Below are positions 25,803-34,425 of a stretch of 64,000 bases of DNA, piece after piece. The stretch comes from Actinomycetales bacterium SN12 (GTDB lineage: Bacteria; Actinomycetota; Actinomycetes; Actinomycetales; Microbacteriaceae). The translations under genes and the position numbers were made by a program. A model generated the notes under the pieces. The model was not told the DNA's origin, did no database searches, and saw only the letters and a program-made list of their open reading frames with translations. The DNA lies in assembly GCA_002837415.1 (NCBI GenBank), contig PJCV01000004.1, positions 62,001 to 126,000 of the forward strand, in the 5' to 3' direction. Numbering within the stretch: position 1 is the stretch's first letter; the number at the start of each line of letters is the position of its first letter.

Positions 25803-26533
25803 TGTCGCAGAGCGTGACGCGCGCGGCCCGGATCCTCGGCTCCCTCGCCGGGGAGCCTGCGACGGTGAACGGGCTGGCGGATGAATTCGGCATCCACCGA
25901 TCGACGATGTTCCGCGAGCTGCAGAGCCTCGAGCAGGTCGGGTTCGTGCGACGGCAGAGCGACGGACGCTACGCCGTGGGCCTGCAGCTCGCCGTGCTCG
26001 GCGAAGCGGCGCTCGAGCAGCTGGACCTGCGCGGCGCGGCCTTCGCGCACGCCAGGCGGCTACACCGGATCGTCGGCAACACCGTGCACGTCGGGGCGCT
26101 GATCGGCGACGAGATCGTCTACGTCGACAAGGTCGAGGATGCCGCGGGCGTGCGCATGTACTCCCGAGTCGGCGCATCCGTGCTGCCGTACTGCAGCGGG
26201 ATCGGCAAGGCGATCCTGGCCGAGCTGCCCACCGACCGCCGGGATGCCGTGCTGGCCGGCGCCGACTGGCATCCGCACACCGACCGCACCCTGACCACGC
26301 GCGCCGCCCTCGATGCCGATCTCGCTGTCACCGCCCGGCGGGGATGGGCGTTCGACGATGCGGAGTTCGAGGACTTCGTCGGCTGCGTCGCCGTGCCGAT
26401 CGTCACGCCCGCCGGCGTCGTGGGCGCGCTGTCGCTCACGGCGCTGCGAGTCGCGCAGACCCGCAGGCAGCTCGAGCAGCGCGTGCCCATGCTGCGCGAG
26501 ACGGCGGCCGAGATCGCGCAGCGGCTGAGCTGA
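25802..26533 (+). CDS. IclR-family transcriptional regulator
   Basis: This 243-aa regulator has an N-terminal winged HTH (VTRAARILGSLAGEPATVNGLADEFGIHRSTMFRELQSLE) and a C-terminal IclR effector domain ending VPIVTPAGVVGALSLTALR. ATG 25802 overlaps the deacylase stop by one base; a GTG one codon earlier is possible. It most likely controls this catabolic cluster. Confidence 0.88.
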   Translation: MSQSVTRAARILGSLAGEPATVNGLADEFGIHRSTMFRELQSLEQVGFVRRQSDGRYAVGLQLAVLGEAALEQLDLRGAAFAHARRLHRIVGNTVHVGALIGDEIVYVDKVEDAAGVRMYSRVGASVLPYCSGIGKAILAELPTDRRDAVLAGADWHPHTDRTLTTRAALDADLAVTARRGWAFDDAEFEDFVGCVAVPIVTPAGVVGALSLTALRVAQTRRQLEQRVPMLRETAAEIAQRLS

Positions 26534-26606
26534 GCGGGCTCACCTGAACCACCGACCGACCGACAGACCAGACCGAACAGACCAGACCGAAAAGAAGGAG
26601 AGAAAG

Positions 26607-26990
26607 ATGCCCAAGACTGGCTTCTACGCCGAAGGCGCCCCCACCCCCGCAGGCCCGTACAGCCACGGAGTCGTCGCGAACGGCTTCCTGTACACCGCAG
26701 GCTTCGGCCCGCAGGATGCCGCGAACGACCACGCCGTTGCCGACAACGTGGGCGAGCAGACCCGCCAGGTGCTGCGCAACATCCAGATGGTGCTCGCCGA
26801 GCACGACCTCACCATGGCCGACGTGGTGAAGTCGACCGTGCACCTGCAGGACCTCGCCGACTTCGCCGAGTTCAACGCGGCGTACGAGGAGTTCTTCACC
26901 GCGCCGTTCCCGGTGCGCACCACCGTGGGCTCGCAGCTCGCGAACATCCTCGTCGAGATCGACGTGGTCGCCGCGCTGCCGCAGGACTGA
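26607..26990 (+). CDS. ridA: RidA/YjgF/Rid enamine deaminase
   Basis: This 127-aa protein hydrolyses reactive enamine/imine intermediates made by PLP dehydratases. AGPYSHGV, GEQTRQVLRNIQMVLAE and FPVRTTVGSQLA (substrate-carboxylate Arg) are conserved. AAGGAGAGAAAG precedes the ATG. Its place after the PLP enzyme fits quenching of 2-aminoacrylate-type products. The 73-bp gap before it contains short direct repeats of ACCGACCGACAGACCAGACCGAA type. Confidence 0.9.
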   Translation: MPKTGFYAEGAPTPAGPYSHGVVANGFLYTAGFGPQDAANDHAVADNVGEQTRQVLRNIQMVLAEHDLTMADVVKSTVHLQDLADFAEFNAAYEEFFTAPFPVRTTVGSQLANILVEIDVVAALPQD

Positions 26991-27003
26991 CCGCGGATCC
27001 TCG

Positions 27004-27076
27004 TCAGGAGGACTTCGCCTTGATGGGAGGAGCTTTCCGCGCGGAAGCTCCTCCCATCCCTGCTCTCTCCTCCTGA
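27004..27076. terminator. Nested palindrome after ridA
   Basis: An outer 9-bp stem (TCAGGAGGA with TCCTCCTGA) surrounds a 37-nt near-perfect palindrome at 27022-27058 (14-bp stem GATGGGAGGAGCTT). It is probably a transcription terminator for the cluster. Confidence 0.65.
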
Positions 27077-27141
27077 GGGCGCGCGGATGCCCGGTGTCAA
27101 CCACCCTTCGCTCTGCGCCTCCGCCGTCATACCCTGTGGGC

Positions 27142-28629
27142 ATGGACGGGTTCGCCGCCGTCGACTTCGGCTTCGCCCGCGAGGTCCTGCAACGGGGCAT
27201 CGCGGCGCTCTACCTGGTCGCGTTCCTCTCGACGCTGAACCAGTTCCGTCCGCTGCTGGGCGAGCGCGGGCTGCTGCCCGCCCCCGAGCTGCTGGAGTGG
27301 GCGACGTCGTCTTCCGCGAGGCGCCGGATGCTGCATCCGACGCTCTTCACGCGCATCCGGTACACGGACCGGCGTCTGGCCGCGCTGTGCTGGACGGGCA
27401 TGGTCATCGCGGCGCTGCTCGTCGTCGGCATCCCCCAGCTGGCGCCGCCCTGGGTGCCGATGATCTGCTTCCTGCTGCTGTGGGGCGGGTACATGTCGAT
27501 CACGAGCATCGGGCAGACCTTCTACTCGTTCGGCTGGGAGATGCTGCTGCTCGAGGCGGGATTCCTCGCCGCGTTCCTCGGCTCGGCCGACCAGCCGCCG
27601 CCCACGGTCGTGATCGTGCTGTTCTGGTGGCTGGTGTTCCGGCTGGAGTTCGGCGCGGGGATGATCAAGATCCGCGGCGGCAGCGAGTGGCGCGACCTCA
27701 CTGCCCTGATGTACCACCACGAGACGCAGCCGATGCCGGGGCCGCTCAGCAGGCAGGCGCACCTGCTGCCGCGGTGGTTCCACAAGGGCGAGGTGCTCGG
27801 CAACCACTTCGCTCAGCTGGTGGTGCCGTTCTTCCTCTTCGTGCCACTGGCATCCCTGTTCACGCCGGACTCAGTCGACCGGGTCCTGCTGGTGATCGGC
27901 GCGATCGCCGCGACGATCGTCATCCTCACGCAGCTCTGGCTCGTGCTCACGGGCAACTTCGCCTGGCTCAACTGGGCGACGATCGTGCTCGCCTTCTCGG
28001 CGTTCCCGACGTTCTGGCACCCTCACCTCTGGGCCGCTGAGCCTGTCGAAGCGCCGAGCGCGGACATCCCCCTCTACTGGCTCATCATCACCTCGGCGGT
28101 CGGGCTGCTGCTGATCGTGCTCAGCTGGCCCGCGCTGCGCAACCTCTTCGCGCGCCGTCAGCTGATGAACGCGAGCTTCAACCGGTGGCAGCTCGGCAAC
28201 GCCTACGGTGCGTTCGGCACCGTCACGAAGCAGCGGATCGAGTACGTCGTCGAGGGCACCGCCGACGCCGATCCGGATGCCGCGGACTGGCGCGAGTACG
28301 AGTTCAAGGGCAAGCCCACGGATGTGCGGCGCATACCCCGGCAGTTCGCGCCGTACCATCTGCGGCTGGACTGGCTGATGTGGTTCCTGCCGCTCGGGCG
28401 ATCGCTCGAGGACTGGTTCACGATGTTCCTCGTGCGGCTTCTCGAGGCGGACGCTCCGACGCTGCGGATGCTGCGCCGCGATCCGTTTGACGGCGAGCGT
28501 CCCGCCTGGGTGCGCGTCGTCTCGTATCGGTACCGCTTCGCCACCCGCGCCGAGCACCGGGAATCGCGCGCCGTATGGGTGCGGGACCGGCGGCACGTGC
28601 TCGTGCGCCCGCTCGGTTTCGGCGGCTGA
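27142..28629 (+). CDS. Lipase maturation factor family membrane protein
   Basis: This 495-aa polytopic membrane protein is a bacterial homologue of LMF1, which in animals helps lipases fold in the ER; the bacterial role is unknown. FRLEFGAGMIKIRGGSEWRDLTALMYHHETQPMPGP is the family signature. It is followed by further membrane segments and a C-terminal soluble domain (FGTVTKQRIEYVVEGT, LRLDWLMWFLPLG). ATG 27142 matches the family start. A short dispersed repeat, GCTGAGCCTGTCGAAGCGC near 28036, lies inside the coding region and encodes AEPVEAP. No partner lipase is adjacent. Confidence 0.85.
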   Translation: MDGFAAVDFGFAREVLQRGIAALYLVAFLSTLNQFRPLLGERGLLPAPELLEWATSSSARRRMLHPTLFTRIRYTDRRLAALCWTGMVIAALLVVGIPQLAPPWVPMICFLLLWGGYMSITSIGQTFYSFGWEMLLLEAGFLAAFLGSADQPPPTVVIVLFWWLVFRLEFGAGMIKIRGGSEWRDLTALMYHHETQPMPGPLSRQAHLLPRWFHKGEVLGNHFAQLVVPFFLFVPLASLFTPDSVDRVLLVIGAIAATIVILTQLWLVLTGNFAWLNWATIVLAFSAFPTFWHPHLWAAEPVEAPSADIPLYWLIITSAVGLLLIVLSWPALRNLFARRQLMNASFNRWQLGNAYGAFGTVTKQRIEYVVEGTADADPDAADWREYEFKGKPTDVRRIPRQFAPYHLRLDWLMWFLPLGRSLEDWFTMFLVRLLEADAPTLRMLRRDPFDGERPAWVRVVSYRYRFATRAEHRESRAVWVRDRRHVLVRPLGFGG

Positions 28630-28725
28630 CCGGCGGCTGACGGACGCGCCCGCTCCGCCTCGAACGCCCACGCGCCTGCGGACCCGCCCGATGACCGGCG
28701 TCCAGGCGCAGCGCGCCGCTTCGTG

Positions 28726-29514
28726 TCAGGGGACGATCGAGTCGACGTACCCGCCGTCGACGCGCACGGCCGCCCCCGTTGTGGCGGAGGCGAGAGGGGA
28801 TGCCAGGTACGCGACCATGTTGGCGATCTCCTCCGGCTCGATGAGGCGCTGCAGCAGCGATTGCGGCCGATGCAGCCGCATGAACTCGCGCTGGGCCTCA
28901 TCCCAGGGAAGGCTGCTGTCGACGAGCTGGTAGACGAAGTCCTCGACACCGCCGGTGTGCGTCGGGCCGGCGAGCACCGAGTTCACGGTCACCCCGCTGC
29001 CCGCGGCCGCCTTCGCGAACCCGCGCGAGACAGCGAGAAGCGCGGTCTTCGACATTCCGTAGTGGATCATCTCGGCCGGGATCACGATCGCCGAATCGCT
29101 GGCGATGTTCAGCACGCGACCCCAGCCACGGGCTGTCATGCCGGGCAGCGTCGCGCGGATCAGCCGCGCCGCTGCGAGCACGTTCACCTCGAAGTAGCGG
29201 CGCCACTCGTCATCCGAGATCTGCAGCGGATCCTCGGCGCCGAAGATGCCGAGGTTGTTGACCAGCACGTCGATGTCGCCGGTCGCGGCGAGCACGGCAT
29301 CCGCGCCGCCCTGCGTGGTGACATCTCCTGGCGCGGGAATGAGGACGCGACTGTCACCCGCGATCTCGGCGATGGTCGCGTCGACCTTCTCGGCGGAGCG
29401 ACCGTTGATGGCGACGCGTGCTCCGGCGTCCGCGAGGGCGATCGCGATCGCTCTGCCGATGCCCTGGGTGGACCCCGTGACCAGTGCCGTCTTGCCGTTC
29501 AGATCGATGCGCAT
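28726..29514 (-). CDS. Short-chain dehydrogenase/reductase
   Basis: This is a 262-aa NAD(P)-dependent oxidoreductase of the classical SDR type. The cofactor motif TGSTQGIGRA starts at residue 12, then NNLG. The catalytic Ser is in IASDSA and the Tyr/Lys pair in YGMSK. ATG 29514 has GAAGGG upstream; the longer open frame is spurious. The gap of 35 bp to the Gfo/Idh/MocA gene suggests joint transcription. The substrate is unknown. Confidence 0.87.
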   Translation of the reverse strand: MRIDLNGKTALVTGSTQGIGRAIAIALADAGARVAINGRSAEKVDATIAEIAGDSRVLIPAPGDVTTQGGADAVLAATGDIDVLVNNLGIFGAEDPLQISDDEWRRYFEVNVLAAARLIRATLPGMTARGWGRVLNIASDSAIVIPAEMIHYGMSKTALLAVSRGFAKAAAGSGVTVNSVLAGPTHTGGVEDFVYQLVDSSLPWDEAQREFMRLHRPQSLLQRLIEPEEIANMVAYLASPLASATTGAAVRVDGGYVDSIVP

Positions 29515-29549
29515 GCCCTTCACGCTACGCGGCTGTGACGCGGGCAGGG

Positions 29550-30461
29550 TCAGAACGTGATCGGGCGCTTTCCCGCCAGGGATGCATAGGCGGCATCCAC
29601 CACGGCGACCGCCGCCAGCCCGTCCTCGGCGGTGACGCGCGCCTCTTCCCCGGTGCGGATCGCCTCGGCGAAGTCGGCCAGCTGAGCGCGGTACGGGTCG
29701 GCGCCGACTGGGTCGGCGTCCGTGTCGAAGCGCAGGATGCCGTCGGAGCCGGCCACCTCGACCATCGACCGGAACGGGGTGCCGGGCTCCAGCCAGTCTG
29801 CGCGCAGGTGACTGATCGCACCGTTCGCGTGGGTGAGGGTGACGTGCGCCGAGACCGGCGGGGAGACGCGATCGCCGACCGCGGGCGGATCCTGCGTGGC
29901 CGATACCTCGACGACGGAGCCGGCCAGCCACAGCGCCTGATCGATGTCGTGGATCATCAGGTCGCGGATGACGCCGCCGCCGGCATCCTCGGCATAGAAC
30001 CAGGCGGAGTCGGGAGCGGCGACGGTGCGCCGGAACGTGAGCTCGGTGAGCGTGCCGACCGTGTCGACGCGCTCGTGCAGAGCGCGGTATCCCTCGAAGT
30101 AGCGCACGACGTGCGCGGGGAAGAGACGAACACCGGCGTTGTCCGACGCATCGATCAGCGCTCGCGCGTCGGCGGCGCTTCCGGCGAGTGGCTTCTCGCA
30201 CACGACGTGCCTGCCGCGCGCGAAGGCCGCCCTGGCGATGGCGAGGTGCGTCGAGGTCGGGCTGATGATGTCGACGATGTCGACCGCATCGATCAGCTCG
30301 TCCAGTTCGCCGATGATCCGGATGCCGTATCGGTCGGCCAGCAGATCGGCATCCGTCCTCCGCAGGATCGCGACCTCGGCGCCCAGCGCCAGCCAGCTCT
30401 CGATGTGGACCGGAGCGATGCCGCCCGCCCCGACGATCCCGACCCGCAGCGTGCTCTCCAT
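29550..30461 (-). CDS. Gfo/Idh/MocA-family oxidoreductase
   Basis: This 303-aa NAD(P)-dependent sugar or inositol dehydrogenase has an N-terminal Rossmann fold with VGIVGAGGIAPVH, the family motif CEKPLAGS near residue 93, and the His/Asp pair in IRDLMIHDIDQ. With the SDR and the SMP-30 lactonase it could oxidise a sugar to its acid through a lactone. Confidence 0.87.
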   Translation of the reverse strand: MESTLRVGIVGAGGIAPVHIESWLALGAEVAILRRTDADLLADRYGIRIIGELDELIDAVDIVDIISPTSTHLAIARAAFARGRHVVCEKPLAGSAADARALIDASDNAGVRLFPAHVVRYFEGYRALHERVDTVGTLTELTFRRTVAAPDSAWFYAEDAGGGVIRDLMIHDIDQALWLAGSVVEVSATQDPPAVGDRVSPPVSAHVTLTHANGAISHLRADWLEPGTPFRSMVEVAGSDGILRFDTDADPVGADPYRAQLADFAEAIRTGEEARVTAEDGLAAVAVVDAAYASLAGKRPITF

Positions 30462-30512
30462 GGCCCGACTCTACGCCGGGCCTGCGCGGCCAGGCCCGGT
30501 CCTCGCCCCTTC

Positions 30513-30596
30513 CGCCGACACCCCCACGTACTGCCGATACCCCCGGCTGCGGACGTGCCCACGTGGGGGTGTCGGCGCGAAGCAGGGGTGTCGGCG
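30513..30596. repeat. 84-bp GGGGGTGTCGGCG repeat, copy B
   Basis: This is the opposite-orientation counterpart of 11781-11864, of identical length with few substitutions. Here it lies between two genes on the minus strand. Confidence 0.82.
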
Positions 30597-30621
30597 AAGG
30601 GGAGTGAGGGTGAACGGAGCC

Positions 30622-31470
30622 TCAGCCCGCGAAGGGGAGGGTGGGCAGGCCCCGGATGCCGAGGTCGACGGCGAACAGCGACCCCGCCTCGGTGCCGTGA
30701 TCGGGGTCGAGGCCCTGAGCCGAGGTGGTGATGAAGAGGGTGCTCAGCCCGTGCCCGCCGAAGGTGCAGGCGCTCACCTGCGGCACCGGCAGCGGGATGC
30801 TCTCGATCAGCGTCCCCGAGCTGTCGTATCCGTGCACGGCCGAGCCACCCCAGAGGGCGACCCACACGCTGCCGTCAGCGGCGACGCAGAGCCCATCGGG
30901 CGCACCGGTGTCGGACGGGATCGACACGAACGGCCGCCGGTTCACGAGGTCGCCGTCCGAGACGTCGAACACGTCCACGCGACCGGTCGCGGTGTCGGCG
31001 TAGTAGGCGTGCGATCCCTCGGATGTGAAGGCGATGCCGTTCGAGATGGTCGCCTCGGGCAGCACGGTCGTGATCGACAGGTCGGCGTCGATCCGCCGTA
31101 GCGAACCCCGACCGGGGGAGGCGTCGTACGCCATCGAGCCGGCGAGCAGCCGGCCGTCGGGATCGCAGCATCCGTCGTTCATCCGCACGCCGGGGTCGTC
31201 GCCGAGTCGCGCCACGGCGCGGGTCTCGCCGTCGGCCACGTCGGCGAGATAGAGCGTGCGGGCGCCCGCGGCGACGAAACCACCGGTGCGCCGCGGCCGC
31301 ACGAAGGCGATGAACTCGTCGTCCACGTGCTGGCGCGTCACGCCGTCGTCGCGCAGCGTGAGCAGGTCGCCCGCGGCGCCGTCCACCCAGCGCAGCCCAC
31401 CCCACGCGGCTGCCCAGACCGGTCCCTCCGCATGGCCCGCGATGGGACCGGTGACGTTCTCGACCTTCAT
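30622..31470 (-). CDS. SMP-30/gluconolactonase-like protein
   Basis: This 282-aa six-bladed beta-propeller lactonase has EGPVW near residue 15 (metal Glu), RMNDGCCDPDGRL (Asn/Asp metal ligands), ISNGIAF, and GAPDGLCVAADGSVWVAL. It hydrolyses sugar lactones, fitting the oxidoreductases downstream. It overlaps the upstream gene by ATGA. Confidence 0.87.
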   Translation of the reverse strand: MKVENVTGPIAGHAEGPVWAAAWGGLRWVDGAAGDLLTLRDDGVTRQHVDDEFIAFVRPRRTGGFVAAGARTLYLADVADGETRAVARLGDDPGVRMNDGCCDPDGRLLAGSMAYDASPGRGSLRRIDADLSITTVLPEATISNGIAFTSEGSHAYYADTATGRVDVFDVSDGDLVNRRPFVSIPSDTGAPDGLCVAADGSVWVALWGGSAVHGYDSSGTLIESIPLPVPQVSACTFGGHGLSTLFITTSAQGLDPDHGTEAGSLFAVDLGIRGLPTLPFAG

Positions 31471-32342
31471 GCTCGCGGCTCCTCTCGGCGCAGCGGCATT
31501 CGCTCGGGCTCGGGCGCGGGCTTGGGCGCGGCCGGTTGTTCGGCCTCGGGGACAGGCGGGGGCCCGACAGCCGCTGCGGGCGCGGGCGTGCCAGCCGGGG
31601 ATCCGGATGCCTGTGCCGACCCGATCTGACCGGCGACCTTCTGCTCGAGCACCTCGACCGCCTCATCCGAGAGCAGGATCAGTCCGTCGAGCTCTTCGCG
31701 CACGCGCTTGTAGGCGAGGTTGCGCTCGGCCTGGGTCGCCGCGTCGTCGAGGGCGACGGTGAGCAGGTGCCGGGCGCGGTCGAGCCGCTTGCGCTCCACC
31801 TCGCTGAAGTTCGCGTCGCGCAGACGTCGGGCGTCGCGCTCGGCGATGTCGAAGGCGACGGCGTAGTCACCCACCGCATCCACGTACTCAGCGATCTCGG
31901 CCTCGCTGAGCTTGGCGTCCGCCGACGCGGGCCGCAGGGTGTCGGCGATCTTCTTCGCGCGCAGGAACGCGGCGGTGAGCGGCTGGCGCCCGTCGCTCAT
32001 CGCCGGGAACGCGATGAGCTTGGCCACGTCGAGCTCATACTCCAGCCATCGGGCGGTGATCTCGTCGTGCTCGGCGAAGAGCCGCTCCAGCAGCTGCACG
32101 GTCGAGGCGCGCTCCTCGGCGGCGATCTCGCGCACCTGCTTCCTGGTCTGCGGCTGCGGCGTGCCACCGCGGGCGGCCAGCTGGGCTGCCTTGATCTCGC
32201 CCTTCAGTCGCAGAGTCTCGAGGCGTCGCTCATGACGGCGCTTGGCCGCGCGCTCCCACGACTTGCCGACGCCGCCGGCGACACCCATCAGCGGGAAGAC
32301 CAGCCACCAGAAGTTGCCGACCCACCTCAACACCTCGTCCAT
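31467..32342 (-). CDS. Hypothetical membrane-anchored coiled-coil protein
   Basis: I do not recognise this 291-aa protein. An N-terminal hydrophobic segment (residues 5-25, WVGNFWWLVFPLMGVAGGVG) precedes a long charged helical region rich in Arg, Glu and Ala. Residues 240-291 form a Pro/Ala-rich disordered tail. It is translationally coupled to the SMP-30 gene, though the two need not share a pathway. Similar proteins are common hypotheticals in actinomycetes. Confidence 0.7.
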   Translation of the reverse strand: MDEVLRWVGNFWWLVFPLMGVAGGVGKSWERAAKRRHERRLETLRLKGEIKAAQLAARGGTPQPQTRKQVREIAAEERASTVQLLERLFAEHDEITARWLEYELDVAKLIAFPAMSDGRQPLTAAFLRAKKIADTLRPASADAKLSEAEIAEYVDAVGDYAVAFDIAERDARRLRDANFSEVERKRLDRARHLLTVALDDAATQAERNLAYKRVREELDGLILLSDEAVEVLEQKVAGQIGSAQASGSPAGTPAPAAAVGPPPVPEAEQPAAPKPAPEPERMPLRREEPRA

Positions 32343-32430
32343 GATGCCCTCAGCCTACTTCCGCACTGCGCTCGCCGTCCGGCGAGTTCCAGGCGCTCAG
32401 CGGCATACCGGGGTGCATGAAGAACCCGCC

Positions 32431-32501
32431 CGGGAGGAGTTCACACGTTCGGACGGACTCTCCAGACTGAGGAGTCCTCCCGACCGTGCGTTCTCCTCCC
32501 G
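32431..32501. repeat. Long imperfect palindrome between operons
   Basis: Arms of about 31 nt beginning CGGGAGGAG and ending CTCCTCCCG pair with several mismatches around a short loop. It may serve as a terminator. It is similar in layout, but not sequence, to the element at 27004-27076. Confidence 0.6.
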
Positions 32502-32521
32502 AGCGGGCGGTCTGCACGGGC

Positions 32522-33142
32522 TCACGGCAGCAGCGTGAATCCCGACTCGTATCGCGTCTTGCCGAGCGCGGCCATGATGATCTGCAGGAAGCCCATGGCC
32601 TCCAGCTCCCGCGCGCGGGTCAGCGGTCCGGCATCCACTGCCCGCATCCCCGCCCCCTCGATCAGCTGGGCGACGGCGATCTTCGCCTCGGCGTAGTCGC
32701 CGGCGAACAGCACGGTCGTCGGGGTCGTGCCGTTCGTGCCCGAGGTGAGCGTGTCGCCGAGGTTCACGTTGAACGCCTTCACCACCGCCGATCCTTCGGG
32801 CAGCATCTTCGCCAGCTCGGCGGCCGTCGACGAGTCGGCGGGCGACTTGAGCCGGTCGTAGGTGCTGAAGTCGATCGGGTTGCTGATGTCGATCACGACC
32901 TTGCGGCTGAGCTGGTCGCGGTAGTGCTGCAGGATGCCCTCGTAGGCGTTGTAGGGAACCGCGAGCACCACGAGGTCGCCGGTGAGCTCGTCGCCCATCA
33001 CGCCGTACGCGAAGCCGTCCCGCGCCGCCGACATGCTCGTCGGGCTGCGCTTGATGATCTGAACCGCGGCGCCCGCGCGCGTGGCGACCTCGGCGATCGC
33101 CGCGCCCATCTTTCCGCTGCCGATGATGCTGATCGAGGTCAT
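32522..33142 (-). CDS. NADPH-dependent F420 reductase-like protein
   Basis: This 206-aa NAD(P)-binding protein starts ISIIGSGKMGAAIAEVATRAG. It continues with VVLAVPYNA, VVIDISNPID and VVKAFNVNLG, the pattern of the NADP-dependent F420 oxidoreductase family. Many relatives use other acceptors. GGAGGG lies upstream of the ATG. It overlaps the FAD monooxygenase by ATGA and might supply reducing power to it. Confidence 0.82.
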   Translation of the reverse strand: MTSISIIGSGKMGAAIAEVATRAGAAVQIIKRSPTSMSAARDGFAYGVMGDELTGDLVVLAVPYNAYEGILQHYRDQLSRKVVIDISNPIDFSTYDRLKSPADSSTAAELAKMLPEGSAVVKAFNVNLGDTLTSGTNGTTPTTVLFAGDYAEAKIAVAQLIEGAGMRAVDAGPLTRARELEAMGFLQIIMAALGKTRYESGFTLLP

Positions 33143-34374
33143 GCGACCTGGTCCCTCCTGAATCGATTGAGCGCCTCTTCGGCTACTTTCTGCGCGTCGT
33201 AGTCGAATACGGCGCTGCGACGGAAGTCCCGCCCTACCCTGATGTCGGCATCGCGCTTGACGAGGTTCTCGAACTCGTGCTGCGCGTCGAACATCGCCCC
33301 GGCCCGGCGTGATCCGTGCTGCAGGATCGCCGTGCGCTGCATGCGCACCGCCGTGTAGCGACGGAACGCCTCGGAGATGTCGGCGACCGTTTTGGCCGCA
33401 GCGACGAACGTTGCCAGCGCCATGCTGTCTTCGATGGCCTGGTTCACACCCTGCCCCTGGTGCGGCAGCATCGTGTGGGCCGCGTCGCCGAGCAGCGCGA
33501 TCGGTCCTCGCGACCAGTTGGTGAGCGGCTCGTGGTCGAACAGGCCCCACCAGAACGTCTTCTCGATCGCGCCGATGAACTGCTGCAGCCGCGGATCCCA
33601 GTCGTCGCCGGCGAACTCCGCCGCGAGCTCGCTGACCTCGGCAGAGCCCGACCACGGCCCGTGCAGCGGCCGGTCGCTCGGGATGCCGGCGACGAAGTTG
33701 AACAGCTTCCGCTGCTGCAGCGGATAGCACATGAAGTGCCGGCTGTTGCCCATCCAGACCTGGCTGATCATCGGCCAGTCCGCGGGCAGACGCGCCGCGT
33801 CGACCACGCCGCGGTAGACGATGTAGCCCGAGTAGACCGGCTCCGGATGCTGGTCGATGGCCCTCCGCACGACGGAGTGGATGCCGTCGGCGCCGATCAC
33901 GGCGTCGAACACCTCGCTCACACCGTTCTCGAACTCGACGCGCACGGCATCCGGTGCATCCTCCACCGGCACGGTCTCGACCGACGCGAGCCGATGGCCG
34001 AGACGGATGGTGTCGGGGTCGACCTCTGCAGCCAGGATGTCGATGAGGTCGGGGCGGTACATCCCGATGTTCTGGTACTTCTTCGCCGAGTCCTCCCACG
34101 CGGCATCCGTGACCATCTCACCCATGGCGTTCAGATACACGCCGTGCCCATCAGGCACTGCACCCGCCCGCCGCACGTTCTCGAGCACGCCGAGCCGGTC
34201 GAGAACCCGAGCCGCGTTCGGCGCGACCGTGACGCCCGCGCCCACCTCACCCAGCCGACTGGCCTGCTCGAAGACGGTGACCTGCACGCCGGCGACGCGG
34301 GTCAGGGCGATGGCGGCGGTGAGTCCGCCCATCCCTCCGCCGATGATCGCGATCCTGGTGGTGTGCGGTGCCAT
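33139..34374 (-). CDS. FAD-dependent aromatic monooxygenase (salicylate hydroxylase-like)
   Basis: This 411-aa single-component flavoprotein hydroxylase has the FAD motif IAIIGGGMGGLTAAIAL, the DG motif VIGADGIHSVVRR, and GDAAHTMLPHQGQGVNQAIED, which contacts flavin and substrate. Relatives act on salicylate, 3-hydroxybenzoate, gentisate precursors or hydroxynicotinate. Its operon with an MHS transporter and the divergent LysR gene argues for use of an aromatic acid. Confidence 0.87.
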   Translation of the reverse strand: MAPHTTRIAIIGGGMGGLTAAIALTRVAGVQVTVFEQASRLGEVGAGVTVAPNAARVLDRLGVLENVRRAGAVPDGHGVYLNAMGEMVTDAAWEDSAKKYQNIGMYRPDLIDILAAEVDPDTIRLGHRLASVETVPVEDAPDAVRVEFENGVSEVFDAVIGADGIHSVVRRAIDQHPEPVYSGYIVYRGVVDAARLPADWPMISQVWMGNSRHFMCYPLQQRKLFNFVAGIPSDRPLHGPWSGSAEVSELAAEFAGDDWDPRLQQFIGAIEKTFWWGLFDHEPLTNWSRGPIALLGDAAHTMLPHQGQGVNQAIEDSMALATFVAAAKTVADISEAFRRYTAVRMQRTAILQHGSRRAGAMFDAQHEFENLVKRDADIRVGRDFRRSAVFDYDAQKVAEEALNRFRRDQVA

Positions 34375-34425
34375 GGGTTCTCCTTGACTGACTTGCGGGA
34401 TGGAGGGTCGGATGCCGGCAGCTGC

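Noticed and set aside
28726..30201. A 491-codon version of the SDR gene
   Set aside because: The extra N-terminal 229 codons are Arg-rich nonsense overlapping the Gfo/Idh/MocA gene; the SDR starts at 29514 with its own ribosome-binding site.
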